From: Scedosporium boydii
Lineage: Eukaryota; Ascomycota; Sordariomycetes; Microascales; Microascaceae
NCBI GenBank assembly: GCA_002221725.1
Contig: NJFT01000012.1
Span: 248,001-312,000, forward strand
DNA: 64,000 nucleotides
Direction: 5' to 3'
The stretch's first letter is position 1. The number at the start of each line of letters is the position of its first letter. The position numbers and the translations under genes are program-made. The notes below the pieces were generated by a model. The model did not search any database, had not been told where the DNA came from, and was given only the letters and a program-made list of their open reading frames with translations. Shown here one piece after another: positions 46,901-59,776 of the stretch.

Positions 46901-49900
46901 CAGCCAAGTGAGCATCGTGAAGACGCCGGTATGCCCAGAAAGAACAATCCATGCCAGTGAGTGATCCGCTTTGCGTTCATGAGTGTCTCGACATTCAATG
47001 ATCCCTGGATGCCCAGTCTCGAAACAAAGTGCGGAAAGTATTATCCAAAGTACCAAAACATACGGTACACTTGACCTCCGGCTCGGCAATGAGCGTTGTA
47101 GGAAGTAATCACTTTTTTTTTTTTGCTTGTGTTTCTTCCCACACGAGTCAGCCGCTTCTACTCCGTTCCTTGCAACCTGCAAGACCGGATGTATACCACT
47201 CCCCCCGCCCGGCCTGCTAGAATAATAACCGTTACAATATCGGGAACAGGTAAACTACGTTTGCAATCCCGTGTCGTTTACTCCAGAAACGGATCACGCG
47301 CCTTTTTGGACCAAGCTCTCTTGGAGCAAAGTGGGAAGGGAGCATCGATGATCTCCAGCAATCACTTGACTGGAAAAGGCGCCAGGGGCTTTGCATTGGG
47401 AGGGTTACCCACTAGCCAGGCAAATTCTTTTCTTTTTGTTGCTGCCCTTATCCCTGACCTGTCACATCATGCAAGAGGTCCTTCTCCTTGCGTGCAAGTA
47501 CGGAGTAGTGGAGGACATTAATACCCACACCGCCTTAGCTGCTTCAAATTTGCAGGGCACACATCAACTGAGGCATCCACGCCCTAGTCCAAACACTGAC
47601 GCCTGTCCACGCAGCGACCGAGGGGACACACGGTCGATCGCCATTCCCCCATTGCCCCGTACTTTCGCATGTTTAGATTGCGTTGAAACGGGCTTGGAGC
47701 TATTGGCCAGTACGTATCAATAACCCGCTTGCGAGCCTGCGAAGGGACAACTCAGGTCTAGCGGCCTGGGCTCCATTGGGTAACTCGCCTCAATCCTTGA
47801 TTACGTGGTGACTCGCGCCATCAATTGGGACCTGAAGTCAGGATGGTGCCGCCGGTGGTGGGCACCACTCTCGTAACCAGTGACCATTGCGTTGTGCGCA
47901 TTCTCTCTTCCTTGCGTGTACTTGTATGCGCGAACATCTGGCGGTTTTGACTGACACGTTGCGAGTACGAAAACTTGGAGGAAAATCCTGCCCTGCACTG
48001 CCTGGCTAGTATGATAAGGTTGGCCAGAGAACACTCGCCCAAAATCTCGATCGCCCGCGAACCCAGCTGTTCGGCAAGGAGGCCGGTCATCGGCAGATTC
48101 GAGCCGTATCTACTTCCGTAGTGTGCTTGGCTAAAGAAGATTATCACTCCTACACTAGAGTAATCATAGAGTACTTCGTAAACTACTTCGTGCTCCGTAG
48201 TTTGCTTTGTGTATGACGATATTGAGTCTCGGAGTAAGGTGGCGATGACAATAAATCCTTTTTGCATCTGCAGATCGGACTCCTTGCATGGTCCCCCTTC
48301 TTCCTGTTGACAAGCACTTTGTACTTGCGTACACTGCGTTCGCTCGATTTAAACTAGTGTAGTTCATTCGTCCTTGGCCAGTAAGCGTATTGGTAGAAGA
48401 GATCCCCTGCTCGTCACCCTTTTAATGAACCCTTCTCCCACGTCATGCCTCTCCCGCCCGGTCCCTCGGACAAACCCACGAGAGGGTGTCAGACGCTAGT
48501 TACCTCACTGGTCGTGCGTCATGGCGTTCATCGTCGGATTTCGATGATCAGCCTGCTGCCTTTCTCCCCCCATGGGAGCTTCCATCTACCCCCTCACCCC
48601 CTTTTGCCAGGAGCGACCAGGAAAGGCAAAGTAAATTTACTTGCATTTAGATACTTGTGTAGGAACTGCGTCATGAGATTCTTCCTCGAAAGCCCTTCGT
48701 TTAAGCGGTCGCCCTTTCACGATATTTCAGTGTGCCTCCAATCATAGCCCACACGCACTGAGGTCCTAGGAATTAATTGATATTGTGTCTTAGTTTAGCT
48801 TTGTCCGGGTTGGCGCAAGGCGGGTCACTCGATCTAGTAGGAGGCTGTTTTGTTGGCCGGCCCCTTTTTGACCGTGATCAGAATAAAAACGGTCCAGTGA
48901 AACCAGGGATGATGTATCAATCAAGATCCAATCTCCTGCGAAGGATTGGAGTGACAAGGTATGAGATGATTGGCCGCTGGGTTTCTCGAGGAATCTACGA
49001 AGTACAAAGTACGAAGTATGATGTCCGAAGTACTGAGGTATGTACTCTCAGACAAACGAAGTATGTTATTACCACCAGGCGGGACAGAGAAAAAGAAAGA
49101 AATTTACGACCAAAAAGGAAAACGTGCGGGTTTCGGGGATCGTGTCCGTTCAGAGATTGTCCCCGTCGTGTCCGAAGTACTCCGTCTTGGGTGGTCAAAG
49201 TGGTGGGATTTGGATGGACTATTAGGGCGTGGGTCAATAAAGCCCAGATAAAACGTCGGGGCCACGGTTGTCGGTTGAAACGTGGTTGGGTTGGGTGATC
49301 AATTCCGAAGGCATGCTTGTTGTGAGAGTTCCATTGTGTTTGAAGCAGTACCTTTGTAGTGTACGTACTTCGTACTCCAGCTTCGCACTTGGCCAACACG
49401 GGCCAGGCTCTCAGGTCGGCGGTTGACAATTGACAAGGGATGGATCATGGAGGTGATCATCGCTAGCACCGAAAGGCACTCAAATGCGCCGAGTGGGGTG
49501 GACAACGCTGGAGAAGGGTGGGTGTGATATCAAGTTGTATTATAGAAGTACTTTGGTGTTCGTACTTCGTAGTTTAGACCTTGTCAGGCTCAAGGCTCCC
49601 AAGAATGCAATGCACTATTTTGAGCCAGCGCAAGAGGCACAGACCCATGCACTCAAGGACGGAGTACAACAGGTACGAGCTACGAAGTACTCACCAAACC
49701 CGTGTAACCGCGTCCCATGTGGAATGTCAATTAAGACACTCGGCAGGCACTGGGCAGTGCCCATGCAGCAACCCTCCCCTTCCGGACAGAGGTGTTCTCC
49801 TTAACATCTGGGGAGAGAGGGGATGATGCGGAAATAACGAAACAACGGTAAGGCCGGTATAAGACGGCACAAATGTAAAAATACGGTTGATGATTCTACT

Positions 49901-52040
49901 ACCTCGGATGAACATCGTCCTCATCACCTGCAGAGTCTTCGATATATTAAGTTTACAAGAGCTCTGTTCGACCAAAACTATGCGTACCTCAGTACACAGG
50001 TAGCGAGTCTTCGCATAATGACTCCGACGCGGTCTAGCTAGGGGGCGAAGATGGGGAGCAAAAAAGGAAATTTCGTTTAGACCGCCCACGGCTGGTCGCG
50101 CTTCAAGTGTGTCAGTGGCTAGTTAGCTCTGCCTCAACTTCATCGCCACTACGAAGTAATACAGAGTCCCCAGCCACCATTTCTTCGTAGCTGTCTCGGG
50201 GACTCCTTTGGGCCGAAAGTTCATTCCATCATTTGTTGTAGTGGAATTGCGGATGAAGGCTCCAAATGGGGCAGCTTCCTTGGAACCTTGGCGGAAAGAG
50301 AGATTGACGAAGTGCTGCCAGTCAACTTCCAAATGTCAAAAGTTAACCCCACACTTCACATGACTACGCTACATTTTTTTGTAACTCAACCGCCCGGTGC
50401 AGCCCGAGGCCCCCAAGGGAGGTCCTGCCCGTCTAGGGATGCATCGTCGTAACGCATGAGTATCGTCACATATACGAGGAGTCGGAAGATGTTCGTAACG
50501 CGGGTGATCCAAAGTGCGTATCCATCTCAAGTAAAGCAGATGCGGTGTTGCTAGGAACATCAAATATTGAAGATGACGTTAATAGGGCGGGAAACAGCCG
50601 CTACTTCATACTTTGTTGAACCGATGCGGTTAACCTTCGGAGAGATCTGGATGACCTTGCGGTGGAGGATGCAGGTATGGAGGGTGCAGGGAGCAGACTT
50701 GTACAAATGCGTCGTAGAATCCACACTCCACACACCCCTCTTCCAAGTCATCATCGATCTTTTCTGGCTCGCATGATCCTGATATTTTTTCTCTCCAGGG
50801 ACTCGAAAAAAAAGTACAAGGGGTCAGACCCGACTTAGGTGGCTAAGGACACGCTGGTGTGAGGTCAGTAATTCACCGTTCGCCTCCCGCTTGACAAAGT
50901 CTACGAATAATATCAATCTAAGGAGACGGGGAATGGGAACGGTACGCACCCATGCCGCGTCGCTTGAAACTTGTGTTGTGTTGTTGCACTTGCCTAGTTC
51001 GACGAATGCCTGGGTACAAGCAAGGCATTCTAAACTATCGATCAAGTATGAAGTGCAAGTGCTTCCTCCCTTTTGTCTTCCCACTTCGTACGATTAGTCC
51101 TTCCTTTGAATGTGATCTAAATTGGCGGGGTAGTTCGAGAGCGAAGATTTTTAAAGGTTACTATGTCGATGGAACGTGGATCAAGATACTTCGCAGTGTA
51201 CTTCGTAATTGAAGACCACTGGGCGAGAAATTCTCGAGCGATTTGTGCTGTTTGGAGGATGGTCATTTATCCTCTAAGCACAGAGCCTTGATCACCGCGA
51301 AGCGAGGTTTGCCTTGCACACATATACAAGCAAGATGAGATAGGACGAGCCACGTCTTGGCCGCCTCTTTTCAATCTGGACACCCGTAAGACATTCAAGG
51401 AAATGAGTTTCACATGAGCTGCCGGGATCTAAAAGGAAGCTCAAATCCGCACTCCCTTCCGCTCAGATGATTTCACTCCTCGTCGCATCGTCTGGGGTGG
51501 GCGAGCCGAATCTCGATCACAAACTAACATTATCCCTGAACGATTTGAAAGTGATCTTCTGGACCAGTCCATTACTATGTACTATTAATATTTCGAAGTA
51601 AAGTGCAAAAGACCCGAAAAAGCATTTGATTCTTCCTTTGAATAAAAAAACGCCGAGGTACCAAACTTCTCTTGCATTGTTCTGTGCTTATGAAGTACAC
51701 TTTGATACACTACTTCGTCCGCTTCGCAGGAAACAAGCAAATGCGGGCCCCCGAAAAATTCCAGTACCTCCTACCTAGACTAGGTCGCATTCGGATGCCT
51801 GGAAGGTCCGTGATTCGGTAGGCGTTAACCATTACCATGGGATTCTGTCGCTGCGCAAAATCTGGGCATCTCCCTTGACTGGCGAAGTGGGTCCGAGATC
51901 TCACTTCAGGTCAGTCGAGGGAAATGCTTGGGCGCCAGAATGGGGTGTGAGAGAAATACTAGATTGAGGGTCCCCTCGAGGTGTGGTGGGTCTGAACGGA
52001 AACGGAACGGGAATGGTTGCTTCGTAGTTTTCGAAAAACG

Positions 52041-52079
<39 letters not shown>
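52041..52079 (+). repeat. Poly(A) tract, 39 bases
   Basis: An uninterrupted run of A inside the desert, followed by GGTACTTGGCACGG. Such a tail can mark the 3' end of a retroposed sequence, but I see no matching element upstream. Confidence 0.9.
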
Positions 52080-52081
<2 letters not shown>

Positions 52082-52555
52082 TACTTGGCACGGTGGGTTT
52101 ACTGCCCTGGTAAAAGGCCAGTACCCCAGGAGGCCCAAGATGCCTGTCACCTTACTTGCACTTGCCGCACAGGGCAACAACAGCACTATTACTTCGTACA
52201 CTCCCTCGAACAAGCACGACACCCCTGCTCAGAGACACAGTACGAAGTAAACCCATATTGCGTAGAGGGAAGTAATGACCGAAAACGCTTTCCGCGGGTA
52301 CAGATTCTCATTCCCCCCAAGGCAAGGATCTTGAGGAACAGGACATTCTTCGTGCCTTTGACTCTGCAGTGCACGAAGTAATGTGGTGCTTCATACGGTT
52401 CAGCCTCCAGCATTGATACGAGCCATGGAGTGGAATGACTTGAACCGACCTGGCTCAGAAGCAACCTTTTCCGTCGTACTTCGAACATTATATCTGATTA
52501 TCTGGTTTTTAGCGAATCAGGAATGGTGTCGTGTTGGATTCTCCTCCTTCGGTGC

Positions 52556-52573
52556 GTACGAAGTACTTCGTAC
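52556..52573. repeat. 18-base perfect palindrome of the motif
   Basis: GTACGAAGTACTTCGTAC reads the same on both strands. It is formed by two copies of the motif in opposite orientation that share the central GTAC. Confidence 0.95.
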
Positions 52574-55500
52574 CCTCCCAACTGACAGTCTGAGCCAGCT
52601 TCCATCAGTGGGGAAGCTGATGTCGGAAGGGTTCTTCTGACCCTGTTAGCCCCAGTACTACTCTGTTAGTTCACCTCGAAAACGCTAAGACATCAATTCA
52701 GTTTTGGGTCTTTCATCCGGACTTGACGCCCACGAAATACAAGTACGGAGGTACTCTTTGAACAGGGATCTGCAATTCCATGACCCTGTGAGCGGTGTTA
52801 CCGCAAAAGGATTTCGAACACCTTTTGTTTGTGGAATCCTTCTTCCGCTCAACCCTGCACTTTCCACTGACTGGGGAGATATTCCCATTGACTCGTACGC
52901 ATGGGCTTGGGTTTACTTCGTACTCAGTGAAGAAACGACCCAACCAAACTCACCCCACCCCCTATTCACAATCCACCCTCCCAAGACTTCCCGTTCACCC
53001 TTCCCATGTCTGTACTTGGTAATTCTCCAGTTTCAGATGCTGCTCTCCTCTCATACTCTGCGCTCTACACAGATACTTCGTACACTCCTACTAAGTATTG
53101 ATTGATTGAGGCTATTACTTGTTGTCCCTTCATAATGGCAGCACCAACCCAACTGTGTTGCCGAATCGGCCCACACAAGTTATTAAATCACCCTCGATCC
53201 TTTCTCACACTGACTTTCCATCTGACGTTCCAGGAATGGAGCGTGGCCCCTCTCCCATTGGAGGATTACGTGCATCCCACATCAGCTCTCCACACACACG
53301 CCAAACCAACCTTCCCCCTCGTTACCAATTTAACGAGGTGAATGAGTGGGAGAGAAACATGACGGAGGAGAGGTGCGACCTACGAACGACACTAACACAC
53401 TAGCACACTAACAGTGTAGTGTACTATGCTCACACCACATTCGCGAAACCACACCCACTTTCTAGACTCTGCGAAGTACTCGGTCTGAAGAGTTGGAGGC
53501 TTCGGCAACCTCCGTATGGCAATGCAGCGTTCAATGTTCGACTTTGGCTGATATGTTTGGTCAGCTCGCTCCACCTCTCCCTACCTACTTCGTGCATCAT
53601 GGTCGACCGATCAGCAACGACTTGGACACGTCTAAGGGACCTACGAAGTAGATGAACCAGCTCTGATCTTCGCTCTAACGACGTCGTATGTGCACAGATA
53701 CGCATATTCCTCTCCTGAAAGCTAGCTCACCTTCAGGCGTGAGAAGGAGGTGCAGCATTCTCCCGAAATCAGCAAATGACAGCAAGGGACCCCAGGCTGG
53801 GGCAATTCCATCAATCTGTTTTGCCAACCTTGACATACCTCACTTCGTCAGGAGGCAGAGAGGCTGGGCTGGGGGAGTGCATTGTTGTGGGGCTAAAGTT
53901 GCACACCTCAAATCACCAAGATGAAAACCGATTTAGCCCCGCCCCTTACGGCACTCGAGTTAGTGGGCGCTCACACTGCATCACCGAAGAGCGTAGTGTA
54001 CACAGGTAGCGTACACTAAACTACTTTTTCCCAAGGGTCAGGCATGGACGAAGTAGCGCCGTGGGAACGCATTGAACTTGAGTTTGCAAGTACGAAGTAC
54101 ATTGCATTCATCCTGGCGACGAAAAGGTGGCGTTTTGTCACTGCTGGCCTGGACTCACGTTCGCCTGGCTGGTTTGTGCGAGTCGATAAACCGACCGATC
54201 GGCATCCTTCTGTTTCAATATGCCTCTGGCGGCGCGACGACGTGTTGGTGTCTGCTCATGATTTGCTGGTGGCCATCCATTCTTGGCATTCGCCCGTCGG
54301 CATTCCCTGCATGCGACCCTCCGACTGCCACACTTTCTTCTGCTGACGAAACGGCGCTCGCGTCGTACTTGTACGTTTTCCTTCGTACACAACATGGTCC
54401 ATGACTCTCGTTCCTAGGCTGCAGCAAAATATTCCTACGAAGTAACTTACATAGATGGAAGGAGGTATTTGGGCAGCAGGCTTCCATCTCTGGCACATCG
54501 GGTGCAGTTCCCCGACCGCGCAAATGTCTTTCCTCATCGCAAGCTGGTACGAAGTGGAACGGGTGGCAGACCATATGTCTTCGTCTACCCTTTATCGATG
54601 CCTTGGGCCAGCTCACATAATGCTCGAAAGATCACAGGGTAGTACGACCTCGCAACAGTCCCAACACACCCGCGCACACCCGACTAGGCGGTGTGCCCGT
54701 ATAATGATGCCGACGATCTCGGCTACGGAGAGTCAGGCCTTTGGCGAAGGAAGCCACTGTCTGCGACCGTTGCTTTGGCTTTCTCCCCTTCTTTTTTTTG
54801 TCAGGCGGCTCCTCGAGGCGAGGGAAACACGACGCTGGGTGGTGTCATAATAATTGAACTCTCCCACGGCACAGCGGCGTCCACTCACATCCAGTGATGT
54901 CACAGTCTCAAAGACGGACATGCGGACGCTGCAGCATTCGCCCTACCATTTTGCATGGGGGGTCGCACTTTGGTAATATGGTCGTGTCAGTCGATAAACT
55001 ATCCATATCTAGCCTTTGATGCAGAAACTCGAGACCCCATTTTCAATGTGTTGGTTGGGAGGGGTCTTGGTGGTGTCTGACAAGTCTCCAACACCAACAC
55101 GTCCGCAGACATGCACACACAGTCGCTCACCCGCGAATCAGTCAACCTCTCGACCACCACTAGTCGATCAGATATGCGCCCAGATGACTACTCGTATACC
55201 AGGCTTCCTTTTTTCTTATTTTCTTTTGTCTGCGACAAGTCATACAGGCCCTCACACCAATATTGAAAGTAGCCATGCCCGGCCCGAGGGAGGAGTCTTA
55301 GTGGACACTACTGATAGTAGCGCCCTGATCCGACTTCATCCTGGTGCCTCACCGCCTCTTCTAAAACTCGTCGTTCCTGTCACTGATCGAAGCCGATTAT
55401 GGTAGGACTTACATGCACGTTGGACAGACAGGAGAAGGGTAGGCCTGGATACAACCGATCTGCCATTCGATCCTTCTCCATCGCATTGTTCCCACCAGTG

Positions 55501-56441
55501 TACTTTGCTCATCTCGCCTCAACAGGGGGGACCTCCCAGTGAGATATTTCTGTTCCAGCCGAGGACCGCAGATGCATTTTTGGCGAGTGACTGGGCATCT
55601 ACCAACGATTAAACACGCAGCACTATACATACATACGACTACGCATGTGTTCCCCCCGCGACATCCCCAGACCCAATATGTCTAGACATGCCTAGGCACG
55701 CAAGGACGATTTTACTCACAAAGTGTTGGCGAATTTCGCTCACACCCCGCGCCCCCTTTTCGCGAGGATGCTGCCCACCTCCTCCCGCCGACAGAACACG
55801 TCGGTCCCGGGGGGGCCGTAGTAAAATGGGAAGACGCGAAATCCACCCCCATCTCTCCTGGTTTCTAGATACGACGGGGATATGCTGGCCCGTCCGTATG
55901 ATAGCGTCGGGAGAAGGTGGTGGGGTCGTATTGTGGGGGTGTCGGCACGAGTTGAAGAGTTTTTGAAGGGTTGAAGAAGCTATTTACCGACTTGGCCAGA
56001 ACCGGCAGAGGGTGAGCAGAGAGGTGCAAGTGAAGGTGAGTGCATTGGTGTCTTGGTGCATATCGGCATATCGGAAAGACATAGTGTGCTTCCGTTTTGA
56101 TATAGTATGCGTAACCATACGTACGCCCAGCCGATAGTGTGCGCATCTCTGGCTCGGAGGTTAGGGACACTAAACCTACGAAGTCGTGTATAAGCAAAGC
56201 ACACCGCACTCTAGTGGTGTGGGCATTCGACTAAATCATCTGACCTACATTACCGAGGTAGGCCATCACTAGGAACTCTTCGCAAACGTACGAGGTAGTC
56301 CAGAAGAGGGAGAGTCTCCTCATACTCTGAAGCCGCTTGCAAGTTCGAAACGGAGAAGACCTGCCTGAACCGTCTTTTTTTTTTTATACCGATAGAAGCT
56401 CACGAGGATGAGGTATCGTGAGCCGCCAGTAGAAAGTCAGA

Positions 56442-58424
56442 TCAGCGCCCCACTAGGCAGAAGCTGGTCCCTAGCTCCCCGTGTGTTGCGCGTAACATTT
56501 CCTTCATCTTCGAATACAAGCCCCGATCCGGCCTCTTCCACCTCTCATCGTTTGGGAAAACCTTCTCGCGCAACCTATTGACCCACGGGAGCAGCGGCCG
56601 ATAAATGGGCGTAAAGCTCTCATCCGCGTCCCTGGGGAATACGCACTCATCGCCTATCGTACCGATCTTCGAACGAACCAGATCGTCGTCACTTTGCCAA
56701 TGCCAACCGTCAAACTCGGTTAACTCAACCTCCTTCCCCGACCCGTCGTAGTGGATGCATATCCAGAACAACATCCAGAAGAATGACTCGAGATCGTGCG
56801 TGAAAGAGCGCTGCTCGCCCAGAAGGGTCCCGATGGCCATGAACGCCCTCGTGCCCACTTTTCCTCGGGCTTCCGAGTGGCTCGCAGACTGTTCTTCTTT
56901 AATCGCGAGATCGAGGTCGATCAAGAAACCCCGCGGCGAAGTGAGGTCATCCTCATTACCATGAGGTTGGATGGAAAGATGCCGCAGTGTAGCACGCCAG
57001 CTTGCTTATGCAAAGATTCATACCCTTCAACACAATCTTCCAGGGCAGAGAGCGTAGCGGCCGGAGAGCTCGACTCGTAGATGGGCTTGCCGTAGTCGCT
57101 GACGATGAGGCGACGGCGTACCCCATTTGGAACCGTAGGGGTCGTTTCGGGCTCGACGGGGGAGGTTGAGCGGTCATGCTTGCTCGGCGGAGCGCCTGCG
57201 TTACAGGAAGAACTCTTCCCCTCCGGCCCAGCGGCACCGGTGCTTCGACCTATTCTCTTGCTGTTCGTTCCAGTTTTGCTCGCAGGCGGCATCGTATGAT
57301 CCAGCTTGTAATTTGCCGTTTGTATGTCCAGGCCTTTTCGGGGTATTGTTGCAGATGTCGTCTTCCTTCCCGTCCACGTAAACCGTCTCATGGTGGTTGT
57401 ACGTGGCCACATTATTCACTTCCTTTTCTGCCGCCTCGAGCATCAATTTTCCCTCATCACGCTTTGGGTTCTGCCATGACTTCTTGATGACCAAGGGTCT
57501 CTTCGAATCGTCCCCTTCGAGGTGCCCTTTCCAACAAGTCGTTGCTCGGCCGGCTAGGACAGGACTTTGTCTTATCACCGCGTCAATGACAATTCGCTCG
57601 GTTTTGCCATGCCTTTGGATTTCAACGTATCGCTTGCCTTCAGATGATTTGAAGGACTAGTCCAATCCAAGCTGGGTATCAATTATCCACAGAACCTCTA
57701 GGAGAGCAGACACAAACCGCAGCCCATCTTGATTGATGTCGAAAGGCATAGATGCGACAGCGCCGAGTCTATCGAACTCCCACAGGCGCATAAGCGATCC
57801 GCACAACGTAGACCCCAAGACGAAACGGCGAGAGTCCTGAGCATAGAGAAGATCTTTTGAATATCTCTCCAGGTTAAACCACGCATTTGGTGTAGCATCT
57901 GCCGCCGGGTTGGGCTTAAGCTATCCCGTTATTAAATTACGCACAGATGAGGTCCATTGGCTCGACGGAATGGAGGGAAGAGGGATGGACTGAGTGATAG
58001 CCTCATCGAGTTTACTCTAAATGATGTCGTTGGGTTCATGGTTGAGGGTGGCTTCCGGGAGAAACTTGATGCGGTTGGGGTAGAAGGGGGATAAGTGCTA
58101 CGCTCAGTCTCGAGAGGTCATGGAAGATAGTTCCGCTTCCGGTCTGGGAGGGCAGCAGTCGCGATGCTGGGAGGTTCTGGAGTGCCCGGACTAGCTCAAC
58201 CGCAAGATCCCATAGATCTGCACATATTAGAACTTGGAGCAGTAACTCGAGAAGCAAAGGGGAAATCGGAGTTAGTTACCTTCACCATCAATCTGACCTA
58301 ATGATTCTACCCGGCTGTGAATCCCCAGATCACCGCATATGGAATTGAAGGACTCGCGAGCCGCATCTAGACCTTCCCCTATCGGTTTCGACTGGATTAT
58401 CTGAGATCGGGATTGGTTCGCCAT
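56442..58424 (-). pseudogene. FunK1-type fungal protein kinase, decayed
   Basis: The protein can be followed from ATG 58424 to 56442 only by changing frames. The first intron (58218-58279) still splices in phase. There is a frameshift near 58110 and a TAG at 58017-58019, at a place where the family has Trp. Then comes a long intact block (VLGSTLCGSLMRLWEFDRLG), a TAG at 57657-57659, a frameshift near 57345 and another near 56955. Family hallmarks remain: RATTCWKG, GKPIYESSS, FLIDLDLAIK, GTRAFMAIGTLLGE and HDLESFFWMLFWICIHYDG. The catalytic HRD is replaced by HCG, so it would be inactive even if frames were restored. FunK1 kinases are expanded in some filamentous fungi and basidiomycetes. Sequencing error cannot explain all of the lesions. 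Confidence 0.85.
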
Positions 58425-59776
58425 GGTGGAAGGGTGAGTGTGTGAAGTTGTTTGGGTACTATTAGTAGACGGGATTGAGTCGACTTTGGCGATAGATATT
58501 CACTTGGCTGGTTTAGACGTGTGCCTCACGAGTCGCGACTTTTGAGGCCTCGTGTCGGCGCCATGCGGGACGGTGGCTCCGCCAGCTTTCAACGAACACA
58601 TTGAATGGGGCTTCAGCAGCATTACCACGGCTCCTGCACAAGCAAGGAGCAGAGTGCAATGTGCCGTTTTCACATAGTTCCATGCTACAGTAATGCCCAC
58701 GCTCCATGGTGCCTTCACACACTCTGCTGCTGTGGCGAGCTAGTGGCCATTGGCCATGAACCAGCTCCCATGGGAAGCTGCTGCAAAGCTCGATCGCACG
58801 TTCCTCTTGATATAACCGGGTGGAACGGAACAGCAGCTCCGGTCGATATGGGTTTCGACAGTGGACTCCAACCCGGAAAAGAATCGAAACTCCCGTCGGC
58901 CATCACGAGACACTTCGGCGCACTCATTTCCCAGTCCAACAGCACGAATAGGTCCATCTGTCCACGACGAGTCTCCCAGGGGATGGAATTAACCATGAAG
59001 AGAGCTGTATCGTGGTAACTGAAACAGCCGAATAAGAAGTGCCTGCCAAAAGTACTAGAATGCAGGCCGAACCGATTGAACTGTAAAGAAGGAAAGAAAC
59101 AAGAAATGGAGCCTTCCTCATCATCAGCATCATGAACCTTGACCCCGAGCCTTGCTCTTGCATCTCTTGCATCTCTTTGCATTCAATGTCTCGAGGCACC
59201 TCTGCACGAAGGTCCCTTGACGATACAATTGTATCATGGGTATCCCGCTGACTCAGCAGACCGACCTCAGGCGAGTCTTGGTACAAAATAATTCCCACCT
59301 CGACGTTTCTGCGTCCAAGTCTCGTAACTGCGCGAGCATCGAGTCTTTCGCGATTGCTCGAGCGAGGATATTCTCCATCGTGATGGTTATTGCACTGGAG
59401 TTACCTCAGTACTGTAGCTCTTATTAACATCAGTGTTGCTTTGCTGTGGTTCCTCTGAATCAGTGGCTGGTCCCGTCCCATCTGTCCCATTACCCCAGCC
59501 CCTCGCCAGGTACGCGGAACAGGTAAACTTGAACGCGGGGCACTTTGATCTCACTCCCATTTCTGAAAAGCTTCACGTCCTTCGACGCGTTTCATCGAGA
59601 CCCTTTGCGCCTTTTCCCCCTTCTTCCCATCACCGTGCCCATCTTTCTCTTTGACTTCGTAAGACAAAATCGAGATCTCTCCATTCCCACACGCATTGGA
59701 TTTCCTAGCATCCGATCCCACCCTCGTAAACGCGACATCTTTTCGAAGTTAATTAATCAAGCACAAGGAACAAATC
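58425..59776. other. Intergenic between pseudogene and EF-hand gene
   Basis: About 1.35 kb. Frames up to 155 codons on both strands overlap each other and have no family features. The last 150 bases before the EF-hand ATG are C/T-rich, as in other leaders here. Confidence 0.45.

Larger units (their letters stand above)
41841..54555. repeat. Dispersed short motif GTACGAAGTAC
   Basis: Exact TACGAAGT or its complement at 41841, 41903, 42692, 42797, 42865, 44605, 44867, 44942, 45077, 45540, 45788, 45834, 46399, 46584, 48173, 48995, 49009, 49367, 49565, 49681, 50150, 51083, 51200, 52191, 52241, 52557, 52565, 52914, 53085, 53642, 54091, 54436 and 54548. Most are extended to TACGAAGTA or GTACGAAGTAC. 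Variants with TACGGAGTA/TACTCCGTA also occur (42673, 44936, 46012, 46373). Both orientations are common and spacing is irregular. Ten more copies lie outside this block at 4787, 5883, 6109, 14511, 14566, 15148, 19586, 38465, 56177 and 60796, all non-coding. Confidence 0.85.
41053..56441. other. 15 kb gene-poor region dense in TACGAAGT motifs
   Basis: No frame here exceeds about 185 codons and no protein family is recognised, in contrast to the dense gene order on both sides. Base composition is mixed, not extremely AT-rich, so this is not a classic heavily mutated repeat desert. The motif TACGAAGT/ACTTCGTA occurs 33 times between 41841 and 54555. One coding-like island lies at 43129-43970. 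There are A-runs at 52041-52079 and about 46195-46204. I found no tRNA, 5S rRNA, intact transposon or inverted terminal repeats by eye. Diverged transposon relics cannot be excluded. Confidence 0.6.

Noticed and set aside
41841..54555. The TACGAAGT motif as a tandem satellite or as decayed copies of one long transposon
   Set aside because: Spacing is irregular, both orientations occur, and flanks show no shared sequence beyond about 11 bases on inspection; a computed alignment would still be needed to settle this.
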